This document shows positions 44,603-54,627 of a DNA stretch of 64,000 nucleotides, in pieces. The stretch covers positions 4,743,501 to 4,807,500 of the forward strand of contig NZ_CP046176.1 in NCBI RefSeq assembly GCF_013009555.1. Direction: 5' to 3'. The notes under the pieces are model-generated. The model searched no databases, was not told the DNA's origin, and saw only the letters and a list, made by a program, of their open reading frames with translations. Source of the DNA: Phocaeicola dorei (GTDB taxonomy: Bacteria; Bacteroidota; Bacteroidia; Bacteroidales; Bacteroidaceae). Positions within the stretch are counted from its first letter, which is position 1. Every line of letters begins with the position of its first letter. Position numbers and translations under genes: made by a program.

Positions 44603-45487
44603 ATGGTTCCTTCTGCTTTGAAAGTAAATTCATCTATTACTTTTCTTATATCTATTATTGATAGTTTTAATTATACAATGGACTATATGGAAAACGTAGC
44701 CCGGAACTTCACGAAGAAGTATCCCAGCTACCTTATCCATAAGAAAAGCGAAGACAAGATAAAAGCCTTTCTGACCGATATGGTCAAGACCAAAGTGGAA
44801 ACCTTTGCCAATGCAGAGGCAAAGAATGTGGCAGTAACTGAAGTGCGCGAAATAGCAGACCTGATAGCGGAATATGAAGGTGCAGAAAGTTCTTCATCTT
44901 TTGGAACCCATCCTACAGATGCCCCCTCTTTAGGAAACACCGGAATGGAGCTTGCCATGAGTGTAGACACAGGCGCATCGGACATCCGTCCTGTCAATGT
45001 AGCCAAGCCCGCAGGCGCATCGGGGAAACCCAAGATAATGAAACGCAGTGTCATTCGCGTAACCGTGGAGCTGGAAGTGCTGATGGAAACCAAACAGTAC
45101 CTGCATTTCTTACAGGAACTGCCGGAACTGTTCAGTCTGCATGAGTTCTCGAACCTACGTTGCAGAGTAACATGGAAACAGAAACGGGTGAGCTATCAGG
45201 AATCTCCATTTCCTATTGAAGTAAAGGTTGTGGAAGACCGTAAATACCAACGCTGGTTTGTAACCTTTACGGTATTGATGGTGCTGTGCTTTATCGGGAT
45301 AATCACTTTGTTCTTTTCCATTCCGAACCTGTACAAGCAGGACATCCACTTCCTGCGGAATGATACGATTCATCAGGAGTTTTCCATTTCCAACAGCCGT
45401 ATTGACTTGAAGGATGTAAGCCTAACGAATCATGGCGGGAAAGACACACTTGTCATCAAGGATAAAAAGATAATCATAGCCAAATAA
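44603..45487 (+). CDS. T6SS-locus membrane protein, unknown
   Basis: 294 aa; the first 25 residues are AT-rich and may be a cassette leftover, and ATG 44678 (MDYMENV) is an alternative start. From there the sequence is GC-rich backbone. One transmembrane helix at about 214-236 (WFVTFTVLMVLCFIGIITLFF) separates an N-terminal helical part from a C-terminal beta domain (VSLTNHGGKDTLVIKDKKIII). It lies between the Hcp-deaminase cassette and a small gene. No family recognised. Confidence 0.6.
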   Translation: MVPSALKVNSSITFLISIIDSFNYTMDYMENVARNFTKKYPSYLIHKKSEDKIKAFLTDMVKTKVETFANAEAKNVAVTEVREIADLIAEYEGAESSSSFGTHPTDAPSLGNTGMELAMSVDTGASDIRPVNVAKPAGASGKPKIMKRSVIRVTVELEVLMETKQYLHFLQELPELFSLHEFSNLRCRVTWKQKRVSYQESPFPIEVKVVEDRKYQRWFVTFTVLMVLCFIGIITLFFSIPNLYKQDIHFLRNDTIHQEFSISNSRIDLKDVSLTNHGGKDTLVIKDKKIIIAK

Positions 45488-45493
45488 AAAGCA

Positions 45494-45859
45494 ATGGAAA
45501 ATTCAATTCAGATACAAGGGATAAGAAACATGCTATTCCATAGCGGATGCCCGGAAGACCTGCTGGAGAGCTACCTGCAATTCCTACAAACCGGAGGCCA
45601 ACAGGTGCAGATTGTTAGAGGAGAAGTCTTTATGATGTTTGAAAAGGAGGCGCAATACCGCAAGAGAAAGAATGAGGAGATGAAAGGAACCGTAACTTTC
45701 TGCAAAAATGACGGAGATAATGTCGGGGAATACAATACAGGAGTGTTTATCGGGATGGAGTTTATCCAATGCTGTTTCAACCATGGGATTCCGGCACGGG
45801 TGCTGAATGTGCAGAGGGTGCATGGGGAAGTGGCGGAGATTGTTGTGAAATTTGGATGA
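45494..45859 (+). CDS. small conserved T6SS-locus protein, unknown
   Basis: 121 aa, soluble. It begins 6 bases after the preceding stop. The sequence has a helical start (MLFHSGCPEDLLESYLQFL) and a basic middle (KEAQYRKRKNEEM). Composition is GC-rich, like the backbone. It is the last gene of backbone composition before the AT-rich cargo. Function unknown. Confidence 0.6.
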   Translation: MENSIQIQGIRNMLFHSGCPEDLLESYLQFLQTGGQQVQIVRGEVFMMFEKEAQYRKRKNEEMKGTVTFCKNDGDNVGEYNTGVFIGMEFIQCCFNHGIPARVLNVQRVHGEVAEIVVKFG

Positions 45860-45878
45860 TAACATTGTAAATGTTAAT

Positions 45879-47867
45879 ATGGGAAAAGGTGACAGTAGAA
45901 CAAAGAAAGGAAAGCGATTTATGCATTCTCCACGGAAGTATTATCAAAAAAAACAATTAAATACTGGAAAGATGGAAAATAAGAGTGAATATGGTATATA
46001 TGAAGAGTTCTTAAAGAATTTTGATTCTGTAAATTATAAGAATAAGGACTCATCTACAATTAATAATGAATTTCAAAAAGTAATAAGTGAACTTTGTGAA
46101 AAAGATATGATTAATGTTGCTTTGCAAGCAGAATTAGATCGACAAGTTTTTTTAATAAGAAAGTCTTTTGAGTTTCAAGATGATGAAACAAAGGGGACAA
46201 TTAAAGGATTATCGTGGCAAATGGCAGGAACACAAGATATGGCAAATGGAAACAAAATACCTTTTTATTGGCCTGATGTTAGAAATCTTACTAAAGAAAA
46301 TTTCGAGTTCTTTGAGCAGCGTTATAAAAAAACGAATAATCTCTATGCAAAAACCGAATATGGTTTGATGGTATATTTCGGACAAAAAACAGACTGGTCG
46401 AAAAATAACAGTTTCAAGCTTCAGTTATGCAACGAATTAATCTCCTTAGCTCAAGAATATTATGGTGAAGCTCAAAAAGGAGAATATTTCAAATTGGGAT
46501 ATGTTCTTAATCGTTTGGAATTGGCTTTACAAATTGCAATAAATAGTAAGTTTGAAGATTGTCAAAAGGCAATCATTGAACAAGTTTTTGATATACAGCA
46601 ACATTGGAGTGTAAATGATAACACAAAACATGTTCCTTTAAATTATTCAAGGTTCATGTTAGAGCATTATAGCATTTGTAAAAAATACATAGACTTTGAA
46701 AAAGTTATAGAGCGTAATAAATATGCTATCAGCTTGATAGAAAAAGATAATCTTTATATGGCCGCAGATGCTATTGAATTTACGGATAAGTTAAAACAAA
46801 AAATAAATCTTTCAATAGAAGATTCTTTAAGACAGAGAGCTGAGGTATATGAACAGATTGCCAAAAGCAGGCAGGAAGATATAGCTTCAATGCATTTTAT
46901 AAAATTAGCTTTGGATATTTATCTTAAAATAAAGGACAATGGAAAAATAAAAGAGATGGAAGAGTTATACTCTGAAAAGAGAAATACTTTCCAATTGACA
47001 GAAACTTCCATTCCAATTCCAGATGATTATATAAAAACAATTGATGAAACTGTAAAACAGACTATAGAGACTTGTTCTGTAGATGAGTTGTTAGATCAAT
47101 TTGCAGGGACTCCTTGGTATGAAACAGATGATTCTATTCAAGCCTTATCTGATGCTGTGGACAATGGACTTATAGGTACCCTTCCTTTGTCATGCCTTGA
47201 CAGATATGGCAACACCGTTAAAACATACACACCAGCAGAAGGAAAATTTTGGTCTACATATAGTTTCTTCTTCAAAATTGGTACATTAAAAATGCTTAAA
47301 TTATTTATGGCAGCCATTGACTCTCAAAAGTTATCATACGATTCAGTTTTAAACTATTTGGAAAAAACATGGTTAAATGAACCTATTGAGAGAAACTATA
47401 ATGGTAAAAAGATTTGTGTTGTTCCTTTAGATACTGTTAAACCTGGATTAAAGAGAATCTTTGATGAACTTAAACAAGCTGAAGGAAGTTATATCCCTGA
47501 TTATGTCACTATTATAGATAGCTTAACACTTAAGATTGAAGGTCTTTTGAGATTTTTTATTGAGAAACTTAAAATACCCACTTTTGCTAAGAGACGTTCA
47601 AAAGATGGAGATGTCATAATGGAAAAACTTTTTGATGATATTATTGCAGATCTGAAGGGAACTCCAGAGAGACCTTCTAGTTTTGTCAAAGATCATCTTA
47701 CCATGCTCAAATATGTAATGTCAGAGAAAATAGGCTGGAATTTGAGAAATGAGGTAGCACATTCTTTACTTCAAATCGAAGATTATTCGTTAGACAAAGT
47801 TGTTGTCTTGTTCTGCTTAATTCTTAAATTGAGCAAATATGTGTTTATAGAACAACGTGAAAGTTAA
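45879..47867 (+). CDS. DUF4209-like protein with HEPN-type RxxxxH motif
   Basis: 662 aa from ATG 45879. A TTG at 45852 would overlap the previous gene and is less likely. AT-rich. The C-terminus has LRNEVAHSLL, which is R-x4-H as in HEPN RNases (RNxxAH), on a helical domain resembling DUF4209. The rest is long and helical (for example ESYYFKLGYVLNRLELALQ-like stretch 210-230). HEPN proteins often act as RNA-cutting toxins or abortive-infection effectors. Assignment is tentative. Confidence 0.55.
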   Translation: MGKGDSRTKKGKRFMHSPRKYYQKKQLNTGKMENKSEYGIYEEFLKNFDSVNYKNKDSSTINNEFQKVISELCEKDMINVALQAELDRQVFLIRKSFEFQDDETKGTIKGLSWQMAGTQDMANGNKIPFYWPDVRNLTKENFEFFEQRYKKTNNLYAKTEYGLMVYFGQKTDWSKNNSFKLQLCNELISLAQEYYGEAQKGEYFKLGYVLNRLELALQIAINSKFEDCQKAIIEQVFDIQQHWSVNDNTKHVPLNYSRFMLEHYSICKKYIDFEKVIERNKYAISLIEKDNLYMAADAIEFTDKLKQKINLSIEDSLRQRAEVYEQIAKSRQEDIASMHFIKLALDIYLKIKDNGKIKEMEELYSEKRNTFQLTETSIPIPDDYIKTIDETVKQTIETCSVDELLDQFAGTPWYETDDSIQALSDAVDNGLIGTLPLSCLDRYGNTVKTYTPAEGKFWSTYSFFFKIGTLKMLKLFMAAIDSQKLSYDSVLNYLEKTWLNEPIERNYNGKKICVVPLDTVKPGLKRIFDELKQAEGSYIPDYVTIIDSLTLKIEGLLRFFIEKLKIPTFAKRRSKDGDVIMEKLFDDIIADLKGTPERPSSFVKDHLTMLKYVMSEKIGWNLRNEVAHSLLQIEDYSLDKVVVLFCLILKLSKYVFIEQRES

Positions 47868-47928
47868 AATTGCAAAAGGAATAAAGTGCAATTTATTAAT
47901 ACGGATTAACTGATTTAATATTTTGATT

Positions 47929-48495
47929 ATGGACGATGATTTAAGAAAAGAAATATCAGATTTTTTTTTGACAGATAGTTCTGGCTATTTAGCACGATAT
48001 AGGGCCTTAATAAATGTGTTTACAAATATAAGTACACGTAGTAAAATATTGGTGGATTTATTATTTTCTTTTGAGTGCAGTTTGAAATCTTTGATTTTTT
48101 TGAGAAGTGACTCTGATGAAAAATCAACGTATAAAATTATTCGGACTCACAATTTAAGCAATCTCTTGTCAAAAGTTGACACGGCGAATTTTCAAGATAT
48201 TGCCAATTTTATCCTTGATGAAAAGTTGGATGATATATCCGTGGGGGTTCGTTATACTCTTGAAGCCAATGTTAAATTCAGAGAGCACGGCTTATTGGGG
48301 AGTAAATATTATGAGACAATAGCGTCGTATCATTGGATAGATAAAGTTTATCAAGAGGCTAAGAAATTGAATGAGTTTGTACGTAACGAAAGCATTTCTA
48401 TGTTTGGACTTATAACCATAATTAATATTCAAGATATTGATATTAATAAATTGATTGATCGAGAAAATCGCATCAGGAATATTAATAAACCTTAG
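47929..48495 (+). CDS. small helical cargo protein, possibly HEPN-like
   Basis: 188 aa from ATG 47929 (a TTG two codons upstream is not favoured). AT-rich. The first half (ILVDLLFSFECSLKSLIFL, KIIRTHNLSNLLSKV) resembles HEPN nucleotide-binding helical bundles but lacks a clear RxxxxH. It sits just after the DUF4209-like gene, which suggests a two-gene cargo unit. Function unknown. Confidence 0.5.
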   Translation: MDDDLRKEISDFFLTDSSGYLARYRALINVFTNISTRSKILVDLLFSFECSLKSLIFLRSDSDEKSTYKIIRTHNLSNLLSKVDTANFQDIANFILDEKLDDISVGVRYTLEANVKFREHGLLGSKYYETIASYHWIDKVYQEAKKLNEFVRNESISMFGLITIINIQDIDINKLIDRENRIRNINKP

Positions 48496-48533
48496 AAATA
48501 TCCTAATATCATTGTCATAAAGGAAGGTATACT

Positions 48534-48588
48534 AACATCTGAAAAGAAGAACGACAGTACTTAAAGGAGAATAATCTTTTCAGATGTT
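48534..48588. terminator. perfect 13-bp inverted repeat between convergent genes
   Basis: AACATCTGAAAAG (48534-48546) and CTTTTCAGATGTT (48576-48588) with a 29-base loop, located between the stop of the plus-strand cargo (48495) and the stop of minus-strand mobC (48614). Likely a two-way terminator; no strong U-tract is seen on either side. Confidence 0.5.
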
Positions 48589-48613
48589 ATGTTTATTTTG
48601 AATTAGACAGATT

Positions 48614-49649
48614 TTACTTGTGTGAGGTATCATCTTTTAACCCCAACCTTTCACATAACTCCGGATCATTTTTGATTCGGTTCATTTCCTCATTAATGAT
48701 TGCCTGAGCATCCAATTTAATCTGGTCGTAGTTGCGCTGTATCTGCTGCATCATGATATCGTTTCCATCCTTGTCCTTAAATTCATTGATGACAGGGATT
48801 TTCCGGTAAGCCTTTTCCTCCGCGCCGACTTTGGCATGGTCCACAATGATTTCAGCATGGAATATTTTCTGGTCTATCTTTTCGCCAAAATTGTCGGAAA
48901 CGGCTCCGACAAATGTACCCTGGGACAGGTTGGCAATCTTGGAAGCCGGGATGAGCGAGTCAAGTTGTGTGCTAATGGAGGTGGATACATCCTGACGGTT
49001 GATGGAGACAGACTGCCGCTGCTGGAGTACTTTGCCGAAACGTTCGGAAAGCGTCTTCGCAGTTTCTCCAACCACCTGACCGCTGAAAATATTGCCTACC
49101 GTGTTTTGGATGACCTTCGACTCTTTTTCACCGTAATCGCGGTTCAACTGGCTAAAATCCTGAAAGCCGAGACAGACCGCTACCTTGTTGCTTCGGGCGG
49201 TAGCGATGAGGTTGTCCAATCCACGGAAATAGATGGTCGGCAGCTCGTCAATGATGACAGTGCTCTTAAGCTGTCCTTTCTTGTTGATGAGTTTGACGAT
49301 GCGGGAATTGTATAGTCCAAGTGCCGCCGAGTAGATGTTCTGCCTGTCCGGATTGTTACCCACGCAAAGCAGCTTGGGCTCTTTCGGGTTGTTTATGTCC
49401 AACGAAAAATCATTACCTGTCATCACCCAATACAACTGTGGGGAAATCATGCGCGTAAGGGGAATTTTTGCCGAAGCGATCTGGCCCTGGAGCTGGTCCT
49501 GGGCGCCCCCTTTCCAGGCATCCATGAAGGGGGAAAGGTAGTTTTCCAGCTCCGGATACGAGGTCAGGATAGTAAACAAATCCGAATAAGGCTTGTTAAG
49601 CAGTTCCACCGCATGCGGAAAGGAACAATAAATACCGTTTTTGTAAATT
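48614..49649 (-). CDS. mobC: mobC exon 2 (TraG/VirD4-like coupling protein, 3' part)
   Basis: Encodes the C-terminal 345 residues of the coupling protein; exon 1 lies at 62095-63083. The junction restores the reading frame exactly: exon 1 ends CTAAA, exon 2 begins AATTTACAAA, giving ...WYLKIYKNG. The exons total 2,025 bases, or 674 aa, a normal MobC/TraG length. Visible motifs are Walker B TVIIDELPT and the AAYGLYNSRIV-type region (ALGLYNSRIV). An ATG inside the intron 3' region could start a chimeric peptide (frame open from 49792) but this is not the gene product. It docks the relaxosome at the transfer channel. Confidence 0.88.
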
Positions 49650-49710
49650 GTAGGCTCGGCACTCGGCGCCTTGCCGCATTTCTGCGGTAGGTTTCCGAGA
49701 GCCTGCCCCC

Positions 49711-49744
49711 GAACCGTGCTTACATGTCTCCATGTACACGGCTC
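49711..49744 (-). ncRNA. group II intron domain V
   Basis: 34-nt hairpin on the minus strand starting GAGCCG and ending CGGTTC, with the terminal loop GGAGAC. The length and both ends match the catalytic domain V of group II introns. It lies 3' of the maturase gene as expected. The same element recurs at 52200-52233, 54689-54722, 57178-57211 and 59667-59700. Confidence 0.9.
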
Positions 49745-49766
49745 TCCGTTATAATTCAACTTAGTG

Positions 49767-51572
49767 TTATACATTGCCATGTATTTTAGCATTACATTCT
49801 GGACAGACTGCCAATGTTTTACGGTGCATTTTGAGCATGATGCGTTCCCATTCGTTCTTGCCTGTCAAGTCTTTCAAGGCACGAACATGGTGCATCACCG
49901 TTTTGCCATGCGCTCCGCATACCTCGCACTGTTCCGCCTTTAGTCTCTCAACAAGACTTGAGGCTGGCAGAAAATTGGTGTTTGGCATTATGTCGCATTT
50001 AGCATCACATTGAGCGTCTTTTCTCTTGAAACCCTCATTATAGAACACACGGCATTTGCATTGCCCTTTTGCATCCGTGTAACTGATTACAAAGTCTTTG
50101 TCTTTCGAGTATTTCTTTTTAATCTTCCGTACACTGCTGCTTTGCTTTTTGGCGATGCTTTTGTACATACTGTATTCCATAATATAACCGAACCTTTTGC
50201 AAAGAGTAGATACATTGTTCGCTATCGAGTAATAATTGTAGAATCCTCTTATCTCCTTATTGAATTGGGCTACAATATCCTCCGGTTTGCGGTTCATCAT
50301 ATAACTGCGTGCCTTTGGCTTCCAATCCTCCTTGCCATTGGTTTGTATAACCCTCATGGCTTTGTAGTCAATCAACTTGTTCTTGACCACCTCTCTCGGG
50401 AGTAGAAGTACAACCTTGCGGTTGAACATTCTTTTGAGCACTCCATTCTTATCTCTCTTGGTGGCTTTGGAGTTGCGTACGGTTATTTCATATCCCAGAA
50501 ATTTAGCTTTTTCTTGTGCTTGGGTTATAAGCGTTTTCTCTGCCGACAGTTCAAGTTTTAGCTTATCTTTCATGAATTGTGTGATATTCGCTTTGATTTG
50601 CCCACATTCTTCATGGCTGCCGACAACCCCAATCAAGAAATCGTCTGCGTATCTGACATATTTCAACCGTCTGTACTCTTCATCCATTTCCATGACACAA
50701 GGCATTTGTTGCATCTGTCGGTAATACCCTTTGATTTTATCAATAAGGTCTTTCCGTACCTTTGTATCGGTTTCGGATTTCAGTTTCTTTTCCAGCTTGT
50801 TCTTACGGTCTTTAATCCGACGGTAATCCTTATCCAATCTTCTGCTTGCGCCTTTATTGAAAGATTGGGCGTATACCTCCATGTACTTGTCGAACTTGTC
50901 AAGGTAAATATTAGCCAGTATGGGACTAATGATGCCGCCTTGCGGAGTTCCACTGTACGTGTGTCTGTATTTCCAATTTTCAATATACCCAGCGTTCAGA
51001 AATTTACGGATGAGCCTTATGAACCTCCCGTCCGCTATGCGTTCTTCGAGTATGCCAATCAGAACGTTATGGTCTATGTTGTCGAAGAAGCCTTTTATGT
51101 CCCCCTCTATAAACCATTTTGTTCCGAGAAACGTATCTTGAATTTGGGTTAATGCAGTCTGGCAACTCCTACGTGGTCTGAATCCATGTGAGGTATTTTC
51201 AAAACTTCCCTCGTATATGGCTTCCAGTATCATGTGTACCACTTCCTGCACCAACTTGTCTTCAAAAGACGGGATGCCCAACGGGCGTTTCTTTCCGTTC
51301 TTCTTAGGGATATAGACCCTTTTGGCTGGGTTGGGTTTGTAACTTTCGTCTCTAAGCTTGGAGATTAGATTTTCTATTCTCTGAATACTCATTTCGTCAA
51401 CTGTCTTGCCGTCTGTCCCAGCGGTCATATTGCCCTGTTTGGCATAGATTCGCTGGTAGGCGGTATAGAACATCTGTTCATTGAATAGAATACGATACAA
51501 CCGTTCGAACTTATAGCCCGATACATTGCTGTGTTTCACTAAGTTGTTCAATACATTCTTTGGATTTCTCAT
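49767..51572 (-). CDS. ltrA: group II intron reverse transcriptase/maturase (copy 1)
   Basis: 601 aa from ATG 51572; a GTG four codons upstream is an alternative. RT domain with motifs PLGIPSFEDKLVQE, FIEGDIKGFFDNIDH, TPQGGIISPILANIYL and the catalytic YADD (YVRYADDFLIGV). Maturase domain X follows (FNKEIRGFYNYYSIANN). The C-terminal HNH endonuclease has CEVCG, HHVRALKDL and CPECNAKIH. It promotes splicing of its own intron and retrohoming to DNA targets. Encoded in intron domain IV. Confidence 0.95.
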   Translation of the reverse strand: MRNPKNVLNNLVKHSNVSGYKFERLYRILFNEQMFYTAYQRIYAKQGNMTAGTDGKTVDEMSIQRIENLISKLRDESYKPNPAKRVYIPKKNGKKRPLGIPSFEDKLVQEVVHMILEAIYEGSFENTSHGFRPRRSCQTALTQIQDTFLGTKWFIEGDIKGFFDNIDHNVLIGILEERIADGRFIRLIRKFLNAGYIENWKYRHTYSGTPQGGIISPILANIYLDKFDKYMEVYAQSFNKGASRRLDKDYRRIKDRKNKLEKKLKSETDTKVRKDLIDKIKGYYRQMQQMPCVMEMDEEYRRLKYVRYADDFLIGVVGSHEECGQIKANITQFMKDKLKLELSAEKTLITQAQEKAKFLGYEITVRNSKATKRDKNGVLKRMFNRKVVLLLPREVVKNKLIDYKAMRVIQTNGKEDWKPKARSYMMNRKPEDIVAQFNKEIRGFYNYYSIANNVSTLCKRFGYIMEYSMYKSIAKKQSSSVRKIKKKYSKDKDFVISYTDAKGQCKCRVFYNEGFKRKDAQCDAKCDIMPNTNFLPASSLVERLKAEQCEVCGAHGKTVMHHVRALKDLTGKNEWERIMLKMHRKTLAVCPECNAKIHGNV

Positions 51573-52138
51573 AATGTCTCTCACATTTTCCTTTGATTAT
51601 ATTGATTATATAACTGCTTCCCTTCGCCATGTGCAGGGCATTACCCTGCTCGGACTACTACGGAAGCTCCGTTGCCATGCCGAATATTCAAGAACGACTT
51701 CTATAGCCTTTCGGCGTTTCGGTTTAGGCAATCCCCATTTAGCGGGTGTAATAACAAGCATGACAGACTGTCGGATGCAACGTTCGTCCGTTAATCTGCT
51801 TATTGCAGACGTGTCGCAGTCAGTTCTTTGCCCCATACAACCTAAACACTTGCTGGGGTACATGCGATATGGCGTTGGTAACTGCCTTCCGCCACAGCCC
51901 TGGTATGTGCCACTGGATTGTTGTTCAACCAGTTCAGGCTTCATCCTCATGTCCGTCTTTCTGTCTTGCCATTCAGTCGCAGCGTGGCAGTTGGCTGACT
52001 TATGGCTTCTCCGACATGCTACACTCCCCCTCGGGTTTCCCTCTGGGATAAGTCGGATGACAGTAGGTCTTATTTTCATAGAACTCTAACCTAATCTATT
52101 GCTAAATAGATATTTATTACACTGCCTTATGGGCGCAC

Positions 52139-54627
52139 GTAGGCTCGGCACTCGGCGCCTTGCCGCATTTCTGCGGTAGGTTTCCGAGAGCCTGCCCCCG
52201 AACCGTGCTTACATGTCTCCATGTACACGGCTCTCCGTTATAATTCAACTTAGTGTTATACATTGCCATGTATTTTAGCATTACATTCTGGACAGACTGC
52301 CAATGTTTTACGGTGCATTTTGAGCATGATGCGTTCCCATTCGTTCTTGCCTGTCAAGTCTTTCAAGGCACGAACATGGTGCATCACCGTTTTGCCATGC
52401 GCTCCGCATACCTCGCACTGTTCCGCCTTTAGTCTCTCAACAAGACTTGAGGCTGGCAGAAAATTGGTGTTTGGCATTATGTCGCATTTAGCATCACATT
52501 GAGCGTCTTTTCTCTTGAAACCCTCATTATAGAACACACGGCATTTGCATTGCCCTTTTGCATCCGTGTAACTGATTACAAAGTCTTTGTCTTTCGAGTA
52601 TTTCTTTTTAATCTTCCGTACACTGCTGCTTTGCTTTTTGGCGATGCTTTTGTACATACTGTATTCCATAATATAACCGAACCTTTTGCAAAGAGTAGAT
52701 ACATTGTTCGCTATCGAGTAATAATTGTAGAATCCTCTTATCTCCTTATTGAATTGGGCTACAATATCCTCCGGTTTGCGGTTCATCATATAACTGCGTG
52801 CCTTTGGCTTCCAATCCTCCTTGCCATTGGTTTGTATAACCCTCATGGCTTTGTAGTCAATCAACTTGTTCTTGACCACCTCTCTCGGGAGTAGAAGTAC
52901 AACCTTGCGGTTGAACATTCTTTTGAGCACTCCATTCTTATCTCTCTTGGTGGCTTTGGAGTTGCGTACGGTTATTTCATATCCCAGAAATTTAGCTTTT
53001 TCTTGTGCTTGGGTTATAAGCGTTTTCTCTGCCGACAGTTCAAGTTTTAGCTTATCTTTCATGAATTGTGTGATATTCGCTTTGATTTGCCCACATTCTT
53101 CATGGCTGCCGACAACCCCAATCAAGAAATCGTCTGCGTATCTGACATATTTCAACCGTCTGTACTCTTCATCCATTTCCATGACACAAGGCATTTGTTG
53201 CATCTGTCGGTAATACCCTTTGATTTTATCAATAAGGTCTTTCCGTACCTTTGTATCGGTTTCGGATTTCAGTTTCTTTTCCAGCTTGTTCTTACGGTCT
53301 TTAATCCGACGGTAATCCTTATCCAATCTTCTGCTTGCGCCTTTATTGAAAGATTGGGCGTATACCTCCATGTACTTGTCGAACTTGTCAAGGTAAATAT
53401 TAGCCAGTATGGGACTAATGATGCCGCCTTGCGGAGTTCCACTGTACGTGTGTCTGTATTTCCAATTTTCAATATACCCAGCGTTCAGAAATTTACGGAT
53501 GAGCCTTATGAACCTCCCGTCCGCTATGCGTTCTTCGAGTATGCCAATCAGAACGTTATGGTCTATGTTGTCGAAGAAGCCTTTTATGTCCCCCTCTATA
53601 AACCATTTTGTTCCGAGAAACGTATCTTGAATTTGGGTTAATGCAGTCTGGCAACTCCTACGTGGTCTGAATCCATGTGAGGTATTTTCAAAACTTCCCT
53701 CGTATATGGCTTCCAGTATCATGTGTACCACTTCCTGCACCAACTTGTCTTCAAAAGACGGGATGCCCAACGGGCGTTTCTTTCCGTTCTTCTTAGGGAT
53801 ATAGACCCTTTTGGCTGGGTTGGGTTTGTAACTTTCGTCTCTAAGCTTGGAGATTAGATTTTCTATTCTCTGAATACTCATTTCGTCAACTGTCTTGCCG
53901 TCTGTCCCAGCGGTCATATTGCCCTGTTTGGCATAGATTCGCTGGTAGGCGGTATAGAACATCTGTTCATTGAATAGAATACGATACAACCGTTCGAACT
54001 TATAGCCCGATACATTGCTGTGTTTCACTAAGTTGTTCAATACATTCTTTGGATTTCTCATAATGTCTCTCACATTTTCCTTTGATTATATTGATTATAT
54101 AACTGCTTCCCTTCGCCATGTGCAGGGCATTACCCTGCTCGGACTACTACGGAAGCTCCGTTGCCATGCCGAATATTCAAGAACGACTTCTATAGCCTTT
54201 CGGCGTTTCGGTTTAGGCAATCCCCATTTAGCGGGTGTAATAACAAGCATGACAGACTGTCGGATGCAACGTTCGTCCGTTAATCTGCTTATTGCAGACG
54301 TGTCGCAGTCAGTTCTTTGCCCCATACAACCTAAACACTTGCTGGGGTACATGCGATATGGCGTTGGTAACTGCCTTCCGCCACAGCCCTGGTATGTGCC
54401 ACTGGATTGTTGTTCAACCAGTTCAGGCTTCATCCTCATGTCCGTCTTTCTGTCTTGCCATTCAGTCGCAGCGTGGCAGTTGGCTGACTTATGGCTTCTC
54501 CGACATGCTACACTCCCCCTCGGGTTTCCCTCTGGGATAAGTCGGATGACAGTAGGTCTTATTTTCATAGAACTCTAACCTAATCTATTGCTAAATAGAT
54601 ATTTATTACACTGCCTTATGGGCGCAC
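52139..54627 (-). mobile_element. group II intron copy 2
   Basis: Same 2,489 bp, with no differences seen against copy 1 on reading. Both neighbours are other intron copies: the junctions read GAGCCTAC|GTGCGCCC on the minus strand, without spacer or duplication. Domain V at 52233-52200. Confidence 0.95.
52256..54061 (-). CDS. ltrA: group II intron reverse transcriptase/maturase (copy 2)
   Basis: Identical in amino acid sequence to copy 1, with the same start and stop relative to the intron ends. All RT, maturase and HNH motifs are intact. Confidence 0.95.
   Translation of the reverse strand: MRNPKNVLNNLVKHSNVSGYKFERLYRILFNEQMFYTAYQRIYAKQGNMTAGTDGKTVDEMSIQRIENLISKLRDESYKPNPAKRVYIPKKNGKKRPLGIPSFEDKLVQEVVHMILEAIYEGSFENTSHGFRPRRSCQTALTQIQDTFLGTKWFIEGDIKGFFDNIDHNVLIGILEERIADGRFIRLIRKFLNAGYIENWKYRHTYSGTPQGGIISPILANIYLDKFDKYMEVYAQSFNKGASRRLDKDYRRIKDRKNKLEKKLKSETDTKVRKDLIDKIKGYYRQMQQMPCVMEMDEEYRRLKYVRYADDFLIGVVGSHEECGQIKANITQFMKDKLKLELSAEKTLITQAQEKAKFLGYEITVRNSKATKRDKNGVLKRMFNRKVVLLLPREVVKNKLIDYKAMRVIQTNGKEDWKPKARSYMMNRKPEDIVAQFNKEIRGFYNYYSIANNVSTLCKRFGYIMEYSMYKSIAKKQSSSVRKIKKKYSKDKDFVISYTDAKGQCKCRVFYNEGFKRKDAQCDAKCDIMPNTNFLPASSLVERLKAEQCEVCGAHGKTVMHHVRALKDLTGKNEWERIMLKMHRKTLAVCPECNAKIHGNV

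Larger units (their letters stand above)
49650..52138 (-). mobile_element. group II intron copy 1 (3'-most)
   Basis: 2,489 bp. It begins GTGCGCCC at 52138 and ends GAGCCTAC at 49650, the GUGYG...AY termini of group II introns. Domain V (34 nt, GAGCCG...CGGTTC) is at 49744-49711. Only this copy has mobC exon 2 as its 3' neighbour; its 5' neighbour is the end of copy 2. Its 3' splice site is the one that joins to exon 2. Confidence 0.95.

Noticed and set aside
48614..49792. Reading the mobC 3' part as an independent gene starting at MLKYMAMYN
   Set aside because: The first 47 or so codons are intron sequence (domains V and VI); the true protein sequence begins with exon 2 at 49649.
51606..52079. 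Open frames in the 5' part of each intron (157 aa on the minus strand, 187 aa on the plus strand)
   Set aside because: They lie in the structural RNA domains I-III; sequence is fixed by RNA folding, not by protein coding.
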